Positions 9,645 to 18,362 of a DNA stretch of 18,362 nucleotides are shown one piece after another. Source of the DNA: Echinostoma caproni (lineage: Eukaryota > Platyhelminthes > Trematoda > Plagiorchiida > Echinostomatidae). The notes beneath the pieces were generated by a model, which made no database searches, was not told the origin of the DNA, and saw nothing but the letters and a program-made list of their open reading frames with translations. A program made the position numbers and the translations under genes. Location: assembly GCA_900618425.1 (NCBI GenBank), contig UZAN01039668.1, forward strand, positions 85,827 through 104,188, in the 5' to 3' direction. Position 1 is the stretch's first letter. The number at the start of each line of letters is the position of its first letter.

Positions 9645-9850
9645 GCGCCGTGTGACACAGGGATAACGCATTCAGTGAGATGGGTTCGGAGTTCAAACCC
9701 CGAACGGAACAGTAGATATATACTATTAATGAGCTCTAATATTGTATTGTATTCAAGCTTTAGCGAGTTATACGCAAGCTTTCAGCCAACGGCCCAACTT
9801 AAGTCTGGTGCCTCCCAAAGGTACGGTTGACCGGAAGAACTGACGATTGT
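9645..9850 (+). mobile_element. tRNA-derived SINE-like element
   Basis: An A-box-like TGACACAGGGATAACGC (from 9653) is followed 38 nt later by a B box, GTTCAAACCC (9691-9700). Around it GTTCGG (9684-9689) pairs perfectly with CCGAAC (9700-9705), like an elongated T arm. The D-arm-like string GGATAACGC recalls arginine tRNA. There is no acceptor stem. Downstream, TTAATGAGCTC (9724-9734) resembles the CTGATGAG start of the hammerhead motif carried by some trematode SINEs, but the GAAA half is missing. The 3' limit is a guess. Confidence 0.5.
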
Positions 9851-10519
9851 GTGTGAAGATAAACTCTGAAGGATAGTCGGTTCATATCAACAACGTATAT
9901 GTCACGCTACTGGTCTCAAGCAATTGAGGTAAACTAACTAAATAATTATTTTTTTGTGTGTAAGGGAACCAAATTGAACATTGTCAGTTGTTGTCGATGA
10001 GAATTCATAGGCCAAACCACGGTTTGCGCGATGTGTTTTCTTTGTGTGTTTGTGTATACATCTCATTCCCTGGACAATTCGTTGCTTTCCAACCTGTTAA
10101 GGGCTATTATCCGTGATGAAAGATTTTTTCTGTTCTACTGAACAGCTGTTGTTTTAACTAATCAGTTGTTCGCAGCACTTTTACCGGGACTCAAAACGCA
10201 ATTCATTGGGTCAGACGTTGTGTTACGCTGTTGACATACAACAAGGATTCTTCTTCTGAGGCAATATAACATTGCATAGGTGGCAAGTAAATAGCAGTGT
10301 AGATTTACACTTCCCCAGGGGAATTTGGAAGCGAATTACCATGTTCAAGTCAAGTCAGGGAATCGCTTTGTGCACCTCGAAGCATGGATATTCAGCAACC
10401 GCATAACCGCAGTGTGTCAACAATGTTAAAAAGCGAAATGTAACACAGTAATTAAAGGAAGTGAAACGGACAGCAACATCAAAAGACCAATGGCATACCA
10501 GGATGTTTATGATTGGTTT
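9851..10519. other. Unassigned sequence
   Basis: Nothing is supported. T-rich and GT-rich runs occur near 9948-9961 and 10038-10055. Confidence 0.35.
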
Positions 10520-11730
10520 AATTTATCACTTTGAGCAGATTTTCTGCAACGAGTTTGTAAGAGATCTGGCGGGATACGGTACAATACAGTGCCTTTAGGC
10601 TTCAGTGCGTGCCTTTATAAGCTTATGATTGGAACGTGTGAATGAATAAGAAAGACACAGAGTAATCGCAGGTTAAATGGTACGAGAACTATCAGATAAA
10701 ACAACTGCTTGGATGACGTTTTAGAGGACTTGTGGTAGTGTACCACTACATTCTGCACCAGATGTTCTCGTGGTATAAGACTACATGCCAGCGGAAACTT
10801 GAGGGATCAGAAAATGAGTTTGCGGTTCTTGTTAAAACGACCGGGGAAGAGAACAGGGGACCCATAAAACCAGTGAGGCAAAACGCATGCAAAAATAAAA
10901 AGCCTCGTGGGACGATTTGGGATATAAAGTTATTTAAGACGTGAAACATAAAAAGTGAGCCTTCTGACCTTTATAGAACGTTATTGACGTGGTCAGATCA
11001 AGTGAGGTTACGGTTGAAAATAACGCCAAGTTATTTGACAGACGGTCGTCGATCTATTTTGTCACTGCAGATAAATAAAGGCAGACTGGCATTTGGTAAT
11101 TCGTCATAATTTTAACCTTTCAAAAGGGAAAATATTATGTCATTACATTTTTGGGGGTTCATACGGAGGTTCCTTTGTTGAGACTACTCAACTATTTTTG
11201 ACTTGTCTTTTTGTAGAGTGGTCTGAAATGATGACTTGGGGTAGGAAAGTCAGAATATTATATGGTCTGCATACTTAACAAAAAGAGAAGAATTGCTCAC
11301 AGGCAAAGAGGAAATATAAGCGGAAAATATAAAAGGGGAAAAAATAGCTTCTTGCAGTGAGGATGGCAGCAGTGAAGATGGTCGACCTTTATAACGTGTG
11401 AACTGCTGACGGCTGGAGAAATCGTTGACCGAGAGTTCAATCGTAGGAGAGGTGATATTTAGCAATATTTTTCTATCGATCGTGTTTAAGGTATCACTAT
11501 AGTCTAGAAAATGTATGCGTACAGCCTTGGTTTTCTTATCCAGGTTGGATAAAACAAAGTGGAAGAGATAAGCACGGCCATCCAGGGTACCGCGCGAATG
11601 GGTGTGTGCAAAATCGTGTAGGTCACCATCATTGAACTGTGTGGATAGGGTTTTAATCAGGGTGTTACAAGTGTTGTTCTTTTCCCTGCACCTCGGCAAA
11701 TGGAGATTCCAGCGTGTAACTGCTAGTACG
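10520..11730 (-). mobile_element. CR1/jockey-type non-LTR retrotransposon, reverse transcriptase to C-terminus
   Basis: One minus-strand frame runs from 11699 to 10746. Domain order: finger/palm entry (AYLFHFVLSNLDKKT), block A FLDYSDTLN with the catalytic aspartate kept (codon at 11504-11502), block B as LQEAIFSPFIFSAY, and block C at 11273-11253 as YADHIIF, where the second catalytic aspartate has become histidine. Then come QKDKSKIVE.S, NPQKCNDIIFS (11159-11127), V.K.LGVIF (11039-11016), SDHVNNVL, FMFHVLNNFIS and SSPVVLTRTANS. Internal stops lie at about 11250, 11184, 11112, 11031, 10998 and 10971, yet no frameshift occurs over about 950 bp. After 10746 another frame continues with RSNHKLIKARTEA and VPYPARSL to about 10530. 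The 5' end, including any endonuclease, is missing. Confidence 0.87.
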
Positions 11731-12957
11731 ATTTAGTGTTTCGGTTGCGTCTGTGATTCGTTATTCGTAATCTGTGCCTACTTCGGCTACTAATTATATT
11801 CAACACTACAACCTTTGTAATATTTCACCGAACTTATTTTTGTTTCATTTGCACTGATTTGATCTTTGAACCCGTTCACATTTTGCCCCTCCCCCGGGCC
11901 GGATTGTTCATATTTAGTTTGTTGTTCAATATCTGCCTGATGTAGCGCTTATTTTCAATGATGAATAATTGATTTTACTGATATATAAATTCGCTTCATG
12001 TGGCAATCAGAATTGTGTTCCCTGTTTTCTCGATACACACGTATGATCTGCCCAATGTGCGAGGAAACTTGATGACCAAGCGTATTGAAGATGTTGCTAG
12101 TGATTCGAAGTCCGACCTCGATGTTCAACTTTCCAACCTCCAATCATCCCTCTTACCTGTTTTTCAGTCATCATGATCTCCGTTTCTATCCCTCAAGTTC
12201 AGAAATTTGTAAAAAACGTTTTGTGGGAAGTGGTAAAGAGGTCAGTCAAAGGGGTGTCACATGGTTGTAAAACAATTAGGTAGATGGTCGTGGTGGGTTC
12301 GGAACATTCAAACTTCCTCCTGCATACACTTTAGCCCTAGTGTTCAAACACTGAAGTAGTACTGAACAGTAAGAATCTTAATATCTTCTATTTCATCAAA
12401 CTGCGTTTCCTGATTGGGTACACCCGAGCCCGCTGGTCATCCAACGTTCCCTCAATCGCGCCAGTAATTTGTGCAAGGTCAAAACTATTGCTCTGCAGCT
12501 ACACGGAATGCTCAGGAACAAAGTGTACTGCACAGGGGTTAGAAAAGTTTCTCAGATATTAATCATTTGATTCTTTTTATGTGAGCGAGATGAGTAGGGA
12601 AAACGCGGAGGATGTATCGACGAGCTTGCACCATATGTTTCTAGTTAGCTACTGATATTTCTCAGCCCTTTGCCCCATGATGCTAGACATTGGATCCTCT
12701 AGGAGAGGCACAGGGGATTTCTCCTGCAAATCGGCCTACAAATGAATTCCCGCAATAATTAATGAATCAGTTTTACGCTTCTTCTTTTACACTGATCAGA
12801 TTGAGTGTCAAAGAGTAGGTACGGTGAGAGTTGAGTTTGAACAGCGATCAGCTAAATCCGTATCGCACTCAGCTCTTTATTCTTTTACATCACCTGTTCC
12901 ACACTGAACCAGTACTCCACACTCAAGCTTTGTCAGAAAGATAGAGCAACCTCGGAT
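11731..12957. other. Unassigned sequence
   Basis: No supported exon. A minus-strand frame of 62 codons (12143-11955; VGLRITSNIFNTLGHQV, HIGQIIRVYREN) is unrecognised. It could be another repeat fragment upstream of the CR1-like copy, but I cannot tie it to a family. Confidence 0.35.
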
Positions 12958-12972
12958 GGTGTGTGTGTGTGC
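12958..12972. repeat. (GT)n short microsatellite
   Basis: A GT dinucleotide run of about seven units. Confidence 0.85.
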
Positions 12973-13419
12973 AAGGAACATATAACCATTTAGACTAGAT
13001 AGGACTTTATCCTATCATCCTAGATCTATGCAGTCTGGGACCACCTTTCATCCTTTCATCAGTTGTTTTTCTCACCTTTCATTTACTGTGAAACTGATGG
13101 TATCCCATCCTTCATTCTCTCAAACCATTGCTTCTATCAGAGTCCAATCTTTGTTACATCATTTCCCTCGCACAGACATCAAATGCTTAAAGAAAAAATT
13201 ATTAAGGCTGATCAAAACTCTATCATTAGCCTGGACAACGAAAGCTGATGGACGTTATGTAATACCGTTTTTGATCTCACCATTTCGCTGGTTAGCTTCT
13301 GGCAATGGTTTTGTATGCTTTATCAGTAACACTTGATAACCGCCTAGAAACCCATTTGGGACCTTCAGAAACTTCGAAGAGTATACCGTCTCCCGGGAAA
13401 ATGATCAATGCCCAATCTG
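12973..13419. other. Unassigned sequence
   Basis: A plus-strand frame of 102 codons (13028-13336) starts MQSGTTFHPFISC and has no recognisable domain. Its shadow frame (13063-13248) is also open. I regard both as chance. Confidence 0.35.
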
Positions 13420-13438
13420 CCCCCCCCCCAAAAAAAAA
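13420..13438. repeat. C10-A9 homopolymer junction
   Basis: Ten C bases (13420-13429) are directly followed by nine A bases (13430-13438). The exact lengths are prone to sequencing error. Confidence 0.9.
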
Positions 13439-14144
13439 CCCGTAGGCTAGATCTCAGTACTTTTCAATCATAGCACTCTCTCTCTGTTTGTGTAGTTGGA
13501 ACGATGTGATTATTGTTTCACGCCAACACTGGTGTCCTTCGAGTCCCTAAATTTTCTCATTCCGATTTGTCTTCCTTTTCATGAACGATCTCTACCCAAC
13601 TTGTGAATCTTTGTCGACCACAGATTCAGTTTATTCCTCGCCCCATATTCGTTCTGTTGCTCCAATGCGACCACAATCATCGCAAATCAGACAAGTCCCA
13701 ATAGCTTACTCACCTCCTATTGGGGTTAACGCAACTATATTTGTTCACCGAGCCTTAGTGAAACCAAGTGCATGCGGATCTCTCTTTAAAAGCGAACCGT
13801 CATCTTGTCTAATATTTTTACGAACACATGAAATCCACATGGACTATGACTATCTTATATATATCCTATATTCTGTTCTGATTAGATTTTTATAGATTTT
13901 AGCAAACTTTAATTAATATTGGATCGACGTTTTGGTTCTTGTCAGTTTACATTCATCATTGTTTGCACAAAAACATCCAGAAAACGCGATTCGAACCCCA
14001 TTACTATGCATAAACGAAGACAAAAATGGTATACTCTTTAACCAACGCATTAACATACATCATATAACACTGTCTTGGTCATCAAACAACCGTATAAGAA
14101 CTGAACTGAGGATTTAAGCTTAACCTATGATAACCGGCAACCTA
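13439..14144. other. Unassigned sequence
   Basis: A plus-strand frame (13581-13895) rich in Pro, Ser and Gln has no domain. On the minus strand a good donor (AG/GTGAGT, 13713-13708 side) exists, but the only open segment before it is about 40 nt, and its phase does not join the exon at 14944. No call is made. Confidence 0.3.
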
Positions 14145-14212
14145 AACATTGGGACTTGAACGGGCGAACTGCATAAGATCCTCGGGGGAGAGGTAAGATA
14201 TTGAGCCGGAAG
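14145..14212 (-). mobile_element. tRNA-derived SINE-like head
   Basis: On the minus strand GTTCAAGTCCC (14161-14151) matches a B box. An A-box-like GGCTCAAT (14207-14200) starts 46 nt upstream, which is close to normal tRNA spacing. The intervening CCCGAGGATC resembles an anticodon-arm region. No acceptor stem is evident. It probably lies in the 3' part of the minus-strand gene or just beyond it. Confidence 0.4.
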
Positions 14213-14772
14213 ATGCGGAACCGTTTTCCTCCCAAGCACATTAGCGACAACGACTTACAACGTCTGGCCAACACCGTCTCTACCATCAGCACTCACTGCT
14301 ATTTAAATTATTGGAAAATCATGAGTTGCAACTAGAAAAAGGTACCCTCCTTTGCAGAGCAAAAGCAGAACAATAACACTTTAGTGAACACAAATGTATC
14401 AAAATAGCGTATTTCCAATCAACTTCAAAGGGTCCTCAGCAAAAAGCGGAATTATAAACAAGTTAATGTATACAAAAGTGAACAAAAGTAAAACTTGTTA
14501 AAAGCCGTGAATGTGAGCATCAAGTTCAAGCTATCTTGGTCCTATGATTGAACTGAATTTAATAGATATGTTGATTCTGTTCTGCCCTGATCCAACACTC
14601 GCGAATGCACACGCGCGCCTGAACACAGCCACAACTTCCGCACTCCTTCTATTTCGGTTCATTGTGCCGGTAATGGATCGCCTAGGACAAGAACACATTG
14701 GCTCAAAGGTTGTTGGATAGACGCGGAGGAAAGCAGATGTGGCGCAACAGGAATCGGATAAGTCTAGTTAGT
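14213..14772. other. Unassigned sequence, probably intron of the minus-strand gene
   Basis: No AATAAA appears on the minus strand just after the stop at 14775-14773. This suggests the last called exon is spliced onward rather than terminal. No further exon was identified. Confidence 0.35.
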
Positions 14773-14944
14773 TCAACTGGGCACAGACTGACATCTGGTC
14801 AAACTTGGATCACACTGGGGATAAGGTAACAAGTTGGTCGGTGGATTGGCCAGACCAGTGCTCACACATGCACAACGTGGAGCACGTCGACTAAGCTCGA
14901 CCAAAAGTCTAGGATAGCGCGAAATAAGTTCTTTGCCATTCGGT
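14773..14944 (-). CDS. Candidate exon 4: extracytoplasmic cysteine region, ABCA-like transporter
   Basis: The acceptor is pyrimidine-rich with TTTTAG directly before 14944. The single base A completes the AA left over from the exon ending at 15849 to give lysine, so the frame is kept. The encoded piece reads PNGKELISRYPRLLVEL, then SRRAPRCACVSTG, then NLLPYPQCDPS. The P.CxC...LPxC layout recalls the second extracellular domain of ABCA transporters. The frame runs to a TGA at 14775-14773, but the true exon end may be an earlier donor: GTCAGT about 25 nt before the stop, or GTGAGC near 14874. No polyadenylation signal follows. A competing exon at 15199-15058 fits the same phase but has a weaker acceptor and a less coherent product. 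Confidence 0.55.
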
Positions 14945-15848
14945 CTAAAATGAAATAATAGAACCAAACGAATGTGTGAATAAATTAGTGCACGCCAATC
15001 AATCGCATTCTGCACATGAGCAACAGCAAAAATTCAAGAGCAACGTTTTTTTGTTCTCTAAACGATAAAGATGTCGTTGCAATGCATGCCAAACCCTATA
15101 TCTGTCACGGGGTACTCCCGTTGTCTTTTCTCTTTTCCTTCCTTTGAAAAATAGACTAATAGACTATTCTGGTTTCGAGGAAAATCGCCACTTGGCAATC
15201 TACAACACATACACACACACGTATGCACGCGAGATAGATAGAGGGAGTTATTTTGAAAACAAAGCCAAAAGTTGTCCTGGGCTGCATGACCAACAGGTGG
15301 AATATGATCATCTGCATAACCTAAAATGATATTCAAATCCAAAGCAAATCAGAGAATAATATGCATCAGAAACGGATGAGCCGTCCCGCATGTTGATGAA
15401 ATCAAAAAGCATATGGATTAAGAACACAAGGAAGACAACCTAATTTAATACGCTCTTGTTTTCACGCATGAAAAATTCACAGACAGTAGGATCTGGGTAT
15501 TGATCGTGTCATGCCAATCTCCGTTGAAGGAAGTTATGGTCAAATGAGATCAATAGCCAGATCCCGATATCTGTATGCTCGCATGGACACGAGCGACTCC
15601 GTGCTGTAGTCAGGTGAATGCATAGTCCACAGCAATGCGAAGACTTGCAATCCGAGGCCTGGCCAGCGGGTAAGAAAGCAGTCAGAACGGGTACGCAATA
15701 CTGACAAGTCCCAGAATGGAAGAAACAAGTGTGCAGTGCTAAGTTGTTCAGGGCAAACGAAACGGACCTTCCACTTGACTGCGAATTCAGGAGAAGCAGA
15801 CAACACGTATGAATGAAAACTAACACACAATTTCGACACATAACTTAC
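14945..15848 (-). other. Intron between candidate exons 3 and 4
   Basis: 904 nt, starting GTAAGT and ending TTTTAG on the minus strand. It contains a CA-rich run near 15205-15220. Frames inside it (for example 15841-15509) show no domain. Confidence 0.5.
15058..15199 (-). CDS. Alternative terminal exon candidate (weak)
   Basis: After a TG-rich tract ending TTGTAG, the frame starts with one base that also completes lysine with the AA left by the exon ending at 15849. It encodes LPSGDFPRNQNSLL and a charged KEGKEKRQRE stretch, and stops at 15060-15058 after 46 codons. No family is recognised and no AATAAA follows. It could be an alternative last exon or chance. I prefer the 14944 acceptor. Confidence 0.15.
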
Positions 15849-16032
15849 TTTATTTCATCGGGACATGTCACGTATGTGAGCTCTGTGTCGAAATCACGCA
15901 TCTGTTGACAACGTGGAAACGTGACCAGCATCGTGATCTGATCTTCAATCATGTGCTCCCATGTGGTAAAGATCGATTTTGTGTAGGCAGTTGGATCACC
16001 CATGGGATCGAAATACAGGCCAGGAAGATGGC
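15849..16032 (-). CDS. Candidate exon 3: extracytoplasmic loop, ABCA-like transporter
   Basis: This is the best-supported exon in the window. The minus-strand acceptor is CTGATTTACAG and the donor is AAA/GTAAGT. The 184 nt stay open in one frame for 60 codons, with two bases completing an upstream codon and two left over. The product starts HLPGLYFDPMGDP, then SIFTTWEHMIEDQ, then TFPRCQQMRDFD and YVTCPDEI. Only two cysteines occur, 20 residues apart, and there is no hydrophobic segment. This suits a folded region outside the membrane following the hydrophobic exon upstream. Its position after a membrane segment, the LP.L..DP string and the C...C spacing recall the start of the second extracellular domain of ABCA proteins. 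That match is from memory and is moderate. Confidence 0.7.
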
Positions 16033-16854
16033 CTGTAAATCAGAAAAAGGTAAGAGAAAGTGAGCGATTAGGAATGATAGATTAAACTTGAACAACCAAA
16101 CAGATTAAACAGTTACCCTAATCTATAGTTTAAAACATCGGTATTAACGTTTTTAACGGTATTGCTTTCTTTATTCGATGATGGTAGTGTGTTGCTGTTT
16201 GTTGTTGGTGGTGGTGGTGGGGGTGGTCGTCATCATCGTCGTCTTCGTCCTGATGAAGCAGTTCAAAACACCAAAACAGATGTGATTTGGTCCTTGAATT
16301 CTCAGGTTAGGGTTTGAGCACCTCAGGTTGGAGGAAGACAGAAAAACAGCACCCAACGCTAGGTTTATCAAGCTGGGGTTTTATCTGATAAATCGCTACC
16401 AGGTTCGGGGTTTAAGTGATCAATTTCAATGATAAAACATTAAGCTTCCCGAACTATGAGTTCCATCCTTTCTATGAGTCATCACAATTAGGTTTCCAAT
16501 GGACAATTTGAATTCGCACAATTACTGTGTTGATTGCATGCAATCAATCGAAGACAATCAACGGATTTTGTTAGAAACTTGTCGTAGACCCTGAAATCAT
16601 TTCAACGAATAAAGTCATCTAGGCATGCGTAAACTGCAGTGTTCCGGTTTAGTGTAAATTTAAAAAAAACACTAAAGACAGTATCTCACACGAACCAGCC
16701 ACATAGAACGATTAATGGCACGTGGGTTTTTCTAGGTCATTCAACTTCGAATAAACAATCTGTGCATCACTCCGAATGAATTGATGTATAAAAGTGCCTG
16801 CTACCAACTGTGAACTGTAAACACTATCTACGATCGCTACAATAGTTGACATAC
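16033..16854 (-). other. Intron between candidate exons 2 and 3
   Basis: 822 nt, GTATGT to TTACAG on the minus strand. It contains the compound trinucleotide repeat at 16196-16250. The region 16250-16420 looks repeat-derived by its wording, but I could not assign it. Confidence 0.5.
16196..16250. repeat. Compound trinucleotide repeat (GTT/GGT/GTC/ATC)
   Basis: On the plus strand, GTT units pass into five or so GGT units, then into mixed GTC, ATC and TTC units. Confidence 0.85.
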
Positions 16855-16949
16855 CAACCAGTATGGAAAATGAACAATAGGACATCAGAAGCAACAACGG
16901 AAAAGCGGATGATAGATGAGAACACAACAGCCAACTGATCGCTAGCTGG
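16855..16949 (-). CDS. Candidate exon 2: transmembrane segment, ABCA-like transporter
   Basis: The acceptor is GAGTTTCAG (weak pyrimidine tract) and the donor is G/GTATGT. The 95 nt give 31 codons plus one base on each side. The first base completes arginine with CG from the exon ending at 18272. The last base completes glycine with GC from the exon starting at 16032. The product QLAISWLLCSH then SSAFPLLLLMSYCSFSILV contains about 20 hydrophobic residues, enough to cross a membrane. Without splicing, the frame runs on to a stop at 16712. In ABCA proteins the seventh membrane helix directly precedes the second large extracellular domain, which is the order seen here. Confidence 0.5.
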
Positions 16950-18271
16950 CTGAAACTCGTTTGTCATTGACAAAGCTCATGGGAACAGAATGAAAGTGAA
17001 GGTGAGTGGCGCATTCCGCAAAGACGATCAATTCAGATCGTTTACGAGTTATTCTTTAAATATAGCTCCCGCAAATAACACTGAATTCATTGATTGATCC
17101 GACACGAAAGAACAAGGATAACGAGGAGAAGGAGAAGAGGAGTGGGGGACCATCCGGCTCACGAATCCAAAGGATCAGCCTTGTGAAAAGCACACCTGCA
17201 CCTTCCAAACTCCACATCCAATTCAGGATTGATTTAGACAATTTATTGATAGATTAGAAGCACAGTCCCACCATAACGAATTTGATATAGATCCTTTGTT
17301 ATCACTCCATAATACCACCGGAGAAATTCAACAGCAGCTCGTCTGGGAAAACGTTGTTCTCTAATTATTCAGATTATTATTCAATGCAGTTTGTTTGTGT
17401 CAGAAGCATCTGGCCGACATAATTAGCCATACAATCATCTCTACAGTTTCCCACCAACGGCAAAATGTGTCGAAAGTAGTAAATCTGTGGCAAATCACCC
17501 CGGTAGAAACCAATGACTCAAAGAGCCCATTGCTTAGTCATTGCAGTGGGCAGACTAATTTCTAAGATTTGGTGTAGTAAACCGATTAGATTCTGGTATT
17601 GAGTCAGATCACAGTTCAACTACTTAAGCTGATTCTCACCTCGGAGATGAAATACGATTAGAGGTCAATGACATCTCCCTTTAAACTGATTCACGTGGAC
17701 AGTCAGTTTTTTAACCGTGGTGGGTGTTCCAAATTGCCGTTTATTCAACAAGCATATGCAAAAAAGAAATTAAGTGGCTAAATGATTATCAAAACTCAAA
17801 ACTGCGAGCCATGTCCTATAACTCATTCCGGGAACGTGAGGCTGGAACTCGAGTGCGTTCGCTAGCAGATGAAACTGAAATCACATGTTGTTGGGACACC
17901 TCTTGATCCTCCCATAGGACATCACAGCGTTCGTAGTTTATGCGTCGTATGTTATTTCGGTGCAATTTCAAGAAATGGGATTGCCGTTCCGCTTGAATGT
18001 ACTTTGGCTTCGTATTCCACATTCTGTCCGTCTTTCTGTTTTTGTCATGACACGCAGTTTACTAACATTCAGTCAATGCCGTACACCATAGTGATAAAAC
18101 CGTTTCATTGGCCTCGTACGAGTGTTCGAACGTTCACCGTTCTCGAACTCCAACCAAAGCAGTCCTGACTATTTGACCTAATCCCGATGACCTGTGTCAA
18201 CATCAGACAACATAGGTCTTCTATCTGTAGTCTAGACTTACTGAGAGAAAACAATCAGACTTGCGACATAC
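16950..18271 (-). other. Intron between candidate exons 1 and 2
   Basis: 1322 nt, GTATGT to TTTCAG on the minus strand. Small open frames on both strands (for example minus 17241-17056 and plus 17869-18168) show no domain. A minus-strand segment after TTGCCACAG near 17490 (YYFRHILPLVGN) stays open for 35 codons but is unrecognised. Confidence 0.4.
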
Positions 18272-18362
18272 CGGGTTGGATAGGATGAATGAAAACGAAC
18301 GGAAGTGAACCTCTCATCACTCATAAGGCTGTCTTTCAAGAATGAATTATGAGTCGACCATG
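18272..18362 (-). CDS. Candidate exon 1 (partial, cut by window edge), ABCA-like transporter
   Basis: From the right edge the minus strand is open for 29 codons to a GTATGT donor, leaving CG for the next exon. The product includes FLKDSLMSDERFTS and VRFHSSYPT. A short basic stretch like VRFH followed by arginine just before a membrane helix matches what ABCA proteins have before their second membrane domain (K-R-F-H type). The exon begins beyond the window. Without the splice the frame stops after about 13 more codons. Support comes mainly from phase compatibility. Confidence 0.45.

Noticed and set aside
12958..12972. CRISPR or tandem-array signal
   Set aside because: Only simple dinucleotide and trinucleotide runs are present; no spaced direct repeats exist in the window.
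13028..13336. 102-codon plus-strand frame
   Set aside because: No domain, a second frame of the same strand is open across it, and composition is T-rich and random-looking.
13975..14000. B-box-like string in ATTCGAACCCC (minus strand)
   Set aside because: No A-box-like sequence lies 30-60 nt upstream.
15058..15342. LGYADDHI in a minus-strand frame as a reverse transcriptase block C
   Set aside because: No other reverse transcriptase motif flanks it; it looks like coincidence.
17056..17241. Minus-strand frame with PPLLFSFSSLSLFF as an exon
   Set aside because: The hydrophobic run comes from a CT-rich tract that reads better as intronic pyrimidine sequence, and phases do not fit the neighbouring exons.

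Overview
This looks like a gene-poor, repeat-rich stretch of a metazoan genome, probably a flatworm and most likely a digenean trematode. That guess rests on recalled similarity of the decayed retrotransposon proteins to trematode families, on GT-AG introns of about 0.8 to 1.3 kb, and on the absence of any bacterial-style gene packing. It cannot be confirmed without a search. Three isolated N bases (1995, 6661, 6883) mark a draft assembly.

Left part (1-5.1 kb): an almost perfect 85-bp snapback inverted repeat (438-610) lies between 12-bp direct repeats. It is followed by three decayed, 5'-truncated copies of an RTE-like non-LTR retrotransposon family: copy A (minus, about 1485-2330), copy B (plus, about 3070-3586) and copy C (minus, about 4050-5110, including reverse transcriptase blocks). 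A 96-bp module inside the snapback repeat recurs, ungapped, within the 3' region of copy A but is missing from copy B. The module contains a hairpin that resembles a hammerhead ribozyme core.

Middle part (5.1-14.7 kb): no convincing host exon was found. It holds two further non-LTR fragments of CR1/jockey type (minus, about 7970-8690 and about 10520-11730), three tRNA-derived SINE-like heads (near 5335-5405, 9645-9850 and 14145-14212), and long stretches with nothing recognisable.

Right part (14.77-18.36 kb): four candidate exons on the minus strand (18362-18272, 16949-16855, 16032-15849, 14944-14773). They have GT-AG borders and all three junctions keep one reading frame. The joined product is a piece of a membrane protein: a hydrophobic segment followed by a cysteine-containing extracytoplasmic region. 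It best resembles the start of the second half of an ABCA-subfamily ABC transporter. The 5' part of the gene lies beyond the right edge of the window, and further 3' exons are expected to the left. The CR1-like copy at 10.5-11.7 kb may therefore sit inside one of its introns.
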